Part shown: piece by piece, positions 61,489-64,000 of the stretch
Layout of the letters: each line of letters starts with the position of its first letter
Position numbering within the stretch: position 1 is the first letter of the stretch
Notes under the pieces: generated by a model
Told to the model about the DNA's origin: nothing
What the model saw: only the letters and a program-made list of their open reading frames with translations
Database searches by the model: none
NCBI GenBank assembly: GCA_032027205.1
Contig: JAVSMN010000001.1
Location: 3,413,418-3,477,417, forward strand
From: Zeimonas sp032027205
GTDB lineage: Bacteria > Pseudomonadota > Gammaproteobacteria > Burkholderiales > Burkholderiaceae_E
DNA: 64,000 bases
Reading direction: 5' to 3'
Program-made: the position numbers and the translations under genes

Positions 61489-62229
61489 ATGTCCGAAGTC
61501 GTGCTCAGCGTGCGCGGGCTGCGCAAGCGCTTCGGCGGCCTGCAGGCGACCGACGACGTCTCCTTCGACCTGTCTCGGGCTTCTGTCGTCGGCGTGATCG
61601 GGCCGAACGGAGCCGGCAAGACGACGCTGTTCAACCAGCTGACCGGCCTGATCCGTCCCGACGCCGGGTCGATCTTGCTCGAGGGGCGCCCGATCGTCGG
61701 TCTGCCGCCGCACGCGATCTGCCGTGCCGGACTGGTGAAGACGTTCCAGAACGTCGCGACCTTCGGCGACATGACGGTGCTGGAAAACGCGACGGTAGGG
61801 GCGCTCGTGCACCATCCGCTGCCCATCGCGCGCGAGAAGGCGGCGATCGCCCTGCGGCGCGTCGGACTGCACGAACGCGAGGACGTTCTCGCCGGCGTGC
61901 TTTCGCTTCCCGAGAAGGCGCGCCTCGAGCTGGCCCGGGCGCTGGCGACCGAGCCGCGCGTGATTCTGCTCGACGAAGTGATGGCGACGCTCACGCCGGG
62001 CGAGCAACGCGAGATGGTCGTGATGGTGAAGGAACTCGCCGCCGAAGGGATGGCGGTTCTCGTCATCGAGCATCATATGAAGACGATCATGACGCTGTGC
62101 GAGCGGATCCTCGTGCTGAACTTCGGTCGCCTGATCGCCGAGGGTAACCCCGCCGAAGTCTCGTCCGATCCGGACGTCATCGCCGCCTACCTCGGCGCGC
62201 GCGCCGCGGCCGAGCTGACCCATGCTTGA
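61489..62229 (+). CDS. livG: Liv-type ABC transporter ATPase LivG
   Basis: The 246-aa ATPase has Walker A GPNGAGKTT near residue 38, Walker B VILLDEVMATL and the His switch VIEHH. The signature region reads LSLPEKARLELARAL in place of LSGGQ, a change common in one LivG subgroup. It overlaps livF by 8 bp. Confidence 0.95.
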   Translation: MSEVVLSVRGLRKRFGGLQATDDVSFDLSRASVVGVIGPNGAGKTTLFNQLTGLIRPDAGSILLEGRPIVGLPPHAICRAGLVKTFQNVATFGDMTVLENATVGALVHHPLPIAREKAAIALRRVGLHEREDVLAGVLSLPEKARLELARALATEPRVILLDEVMATLTPGEQREMVVMVKELAAEGMAVLVIEHHMKTIMTLCERILVLNFGRLIAEGNPAEVSSDPDVIAAYLGARAAAELTHA

Positions 62230-62932
62230 GATCCGCAACCTGTCGGCCGGCTACGGGCCGGCCCCGGTGCTGCACGACGTGTCGATCGACGTGCAGTCCG
62301 GCGAGATCGTGGCGCTCATCGGACCGAACACCGCGGGCAAGAGCTCGCTGCTGCGCGTGATCTCACGCATCCTCATCGGCTGGTGTCGAGGCAGCGTCCG
62401 CTTCCTCGAGCAGTCGCTCATCGAAAAAGCGGCGCACCAGATCGCGGGGATGGGGATCGCTCACGTGCTCGAAGGTCGGCAGATCTTCCCGCAATTGACG
62501 GTCGCCGAGAATCTTCGGCTCGGCGCCTGGTCGCGACGCAGATCGGGTTCCGACCTCGATGCGGACCAGCAGCGCGTTCTCGAACTGTTCCCCCGCCTGG
62601 GCGAGCGTATGTCGCAGACGGCAGGCACCCTGTCGGGCGGGGAGCAGCAGATGGTGGCAGTGGGGCGAGCGCTGATGGTGTCCCCGCGCCTGTTGCTGCT
62701 CGACGAGCCGAGTCACGGGCTGGCGCCGATGGTGGTCGACGAGCTGTACGAGGCCCTGAAGCGGATTCACGAGCAGGGCGTTTCGATCCTGCTGGTCGAG
62801 CAGAACGCACAGCTGGCGCTCACGCTGTCGTCGCGTGCCTATGTCCTGTCGAATGGTCGTACCGAACTCTCGGGCGAGTCACGCGCGTTGCTGGACGACG
62901 ATCACGTCCGGACCGCGTATCTCGGCATCTGA
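62222..62932 (+). CDS. livF: Liv-type ABC transporter ATPase LivF
   Basis: This 236-aa ATPase has Walker A GPNTAGKSS (instead of the usual GPNGAGKTT), the signature LSGGEQQMV, Walker B LLLLDEPSHGL and His-switch-type VEQNAQ. The Walker A change keeps the essential Lys and Ser, so activity is expected. It is 33 bp from the nitrilase gene. Confidence 0.95.
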   Translation: MLEIRNLSAGYGPAPVLHDVSIDVQSGEIVALIGPNTAGKSSLLRVISRILIGWCRGSVRFLEQSLIEKAAHQIAGMGIAHVLEGRQIFPQLTVAENLRLGAWSRRRSGSDLDADQQRVLELFPRLGERMSQTAGTLSGGEQQMVAVGRALMVSPRLLLLDEPSHGLAPMVVDELYEALKRIHEQGVSILLVEQNAQLALTLSSRAYVLSNGRTELSGESRALLDDDHVRTAYLGI

Positions 62933-62965
62933 CCGACACTGAACCCCATCCAGGAGGAATCGATC

Positions 62966-63919
62966 ATGTCCTCTTCGTCACCGCAAGCATCCGTCACCGT
63001 CGCCGTCGTGCAGGCCGCTTCGGTACCCTTCGACACCAACGCGTGCGTCGACAAGGCGGTTCGCTTGATCGCCGAAGCCGCAGCGACAGGTGCGAAGGTC
63101 ATCGTCTTTCCCGAGGCGTTCATCGTCGGATACCCGAAGGGACTCGACTACGGCCTGGTGATCGGCGCACGCGATCCGGTGGGGCGCGAGGAGTTCCGCA
63201 TCTACCTCGACGCAGCGATCGAGGTGCCGGGGCCGCATACGCAACGGCTCGGCGAAGCCGCCGCTGCGAATCGTGCGTATGTCGTGATGGGTGTCATCGA
63301 GCGCGAGCACGGCACCTGCTACTGCACGGTGCTGTTCTTCGGCCCCGATGGTGCGCTGCTCGGCAAGCATCGCAAGCTGATGCCGACCGCACTCGAGCGG
63401 ATGATCTGGGGCTTCGGCGACGGCTCCACATTGACGGCGGTGGACAGCCCCTACGGCCGGATCGGCTCGGTGATCTGCTGGGAGAACTACATGCCGATGC
63501 TGCGCATGGCGATGTATTCGAAGAACGTCGCCCTGTACTGTGCGCCCACTGCCGACGACCGCGACACGTGGTTGCCGACGATGCAGCACATCGCGCTCGA
63601 AGGCCGCTGCTTCGTGCTGTCTGCCTGCCAGTACTTGCGCCGCAAGGACCTGCCGGACACGGTGCGGGTGAAACTGGGCGACTCGCCCGACTCGGTCCTG
63701 ATGCGCGGCGGCAGCGTGATCATCAGTCCGCTCGGCAAGGTTCTCGCCGGCCCCGACTTCGAAGGGGAAAAGATCCTGACCGCAACGCTCGACCTGGAGG
63801 AGATCCCGCGCGGAAAGTTCGACCTGGACGTCGTCGGCCACTACAGCCGGCCGGACGTGTTCCAGTTGAGCGTCAACGAAGCGCCGATGCAGCCGGTGCT
63901 TCCCCGCAGTTCGAAGTGA
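62966..63919 (+). CDS. Nitrilase-family carbon-nitrogen hydrolase
   Basis: The 317-aa enzyme has the catalytic triad E50 (FPEAF), K137 (KHRKLMPT) and C171 (ICWENYMP), with the length and C-terminal GHYSRPDVFQLSV of true nitrilases. AGGAGG precedes the ATG. As the last gene of the Liv operon it probably acts on the imported compound, releasing ammonia and a carboxylic acid that the leftward operon could process. It is a different branch from the nitrilase at 34349 (356 aa). The 81 bp after its stop show no feature. Confidence 0.92.
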   Translation: MSSSSPQASVTVAVVQAASVPFDTNACVDKAVRLIAEAAATGAKVIVFPEAFIVGYPKGLDYGLVIGARDPVGREEFRIYLDAAIEVPGPHTQRLGEAAAANRAYVVMGVIEREHGTCYCTVLFFGPDGALLGKHRKLMPTALERMIWGFGDGSTLTAVDSPYGRIGSVICWENYMPMLRMAMYSKNVALYCAPTADDRDTWLPTMQHIALEGRCFVLSACQYLRRKDLPDTVRVKLGDSPDSVLMRGGSVIISPLGKVLAGPDFEGEKILTATLDLEEIPRGKFDLDVVGHYSRPDVFQLSVNEAPMQPVLPRSSK

Positions 63920-64000
63920 ACTACTTCTTCGTGAGCGGCGCCGGGGCGTACGCTGTGCAGCGAGAGCGGATAACGGTCGCGGTTGCTGGGAGAGGCCCGG

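Overview
The window is high-GC proteobacterial chromosome. Kup, ParE/ParC, HtpG, a CioA-like cytochrome bd oxidase, a Liv-type amino-acid/amide ABC transporter and the codon use all fit a betaproteobacterium, probably Burkholderiales. This placement is inferred from gene content only. Ten single ambiguous bases (eight between 28.5 and 29.7 kb, two near 38.57 kb) show that the sequence is a draft assembly.

Layout. 0-4.1 kb: end of cydA, cydB, a Kup potassium transporter and a small membrane protein. 4.2-12.7 kb (minus strand): a three-gene unit. Its first product joins a contractile-tail sheath N-terminal leader to a baseplate-J-like motif and a third domain, and it is followed by proteins of 1083 and 1465 aa that I cannot name. 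No other tail gene is present. 12.8-22.1 kb: core genes, namely a PLP trans-sulfuration enzyme, parE, parC, htpG, a UDG-superfamily glycosylase and a spermidine-synthase-like protein.

22.1-27.3 kb is a lower-GC insertion with the form of integron gene cassettes but no integrase. An unknown 159-aa gene ends inside a 60-bp attC-like site. Next comes a 3.8-kb cassette with three translationally coupled genes: a Cap4/DUF4297-like putative nuclease, an ABC-3C middle component and a DUF3732 ABC-type ATPase. This cassette ends in a second, well-formed attC. The sequence just beyond it is a 5'-truncated, frameshifted SRPBCC gene. I read this as a probable phage-defence or DNA-conflict system carried as a mobile gene cassette, and it is the most interesting part of the window.

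27.3-45.2 kb is an accessory zone of mostly single, small stress, detoxification and enzyme genes: VOC, DUF1272, PPC, lipoproteins, a lipoprotein-type beta carbonic anhydrase, cupin, DHFR-like, nitrilase, two GSTs, nitroreductase, CWC, aldo/keto reductase, TspO, tautomerase, DUF4256, a DJ-1 lipoprotein/GlxA-type regulator pair and an ArsR/SRPBCC pair. Gene remnants lie between them (SRPBCC, SnoaL, GNAT, NYN-LOTUS, NERD), together with short dispersed duplications of neighbouring genes. 45.2-54.3 kb: methyltransferase, LuxR-type regulator, lectin-like lipoprotein, a T4 endonuclease V-like enzyme, a KaiC-like ATPase with a hybrid histidine kinase, and a lone GspE/PilB-type ATPase.

54.3-63.9 kb is a catabolic locus built around a divergent promoter with a perfect 13-bp palindrome. 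Leftward runs gntR, CMD-family protein, hydroxyisobutyrate-dehydrogenase-like protein, alpha/beta hydrolase and MBL-fold lactonase-like protein, each overlapping or nearly touching the next. Rightward runs a Tat-exported binding protein, LivH, LivM, LivG, LivF and a nitrilase. Together they would import and hydrolyse a nitrile, amide or lactone-type compound under GntR control; the substrate is not evident.
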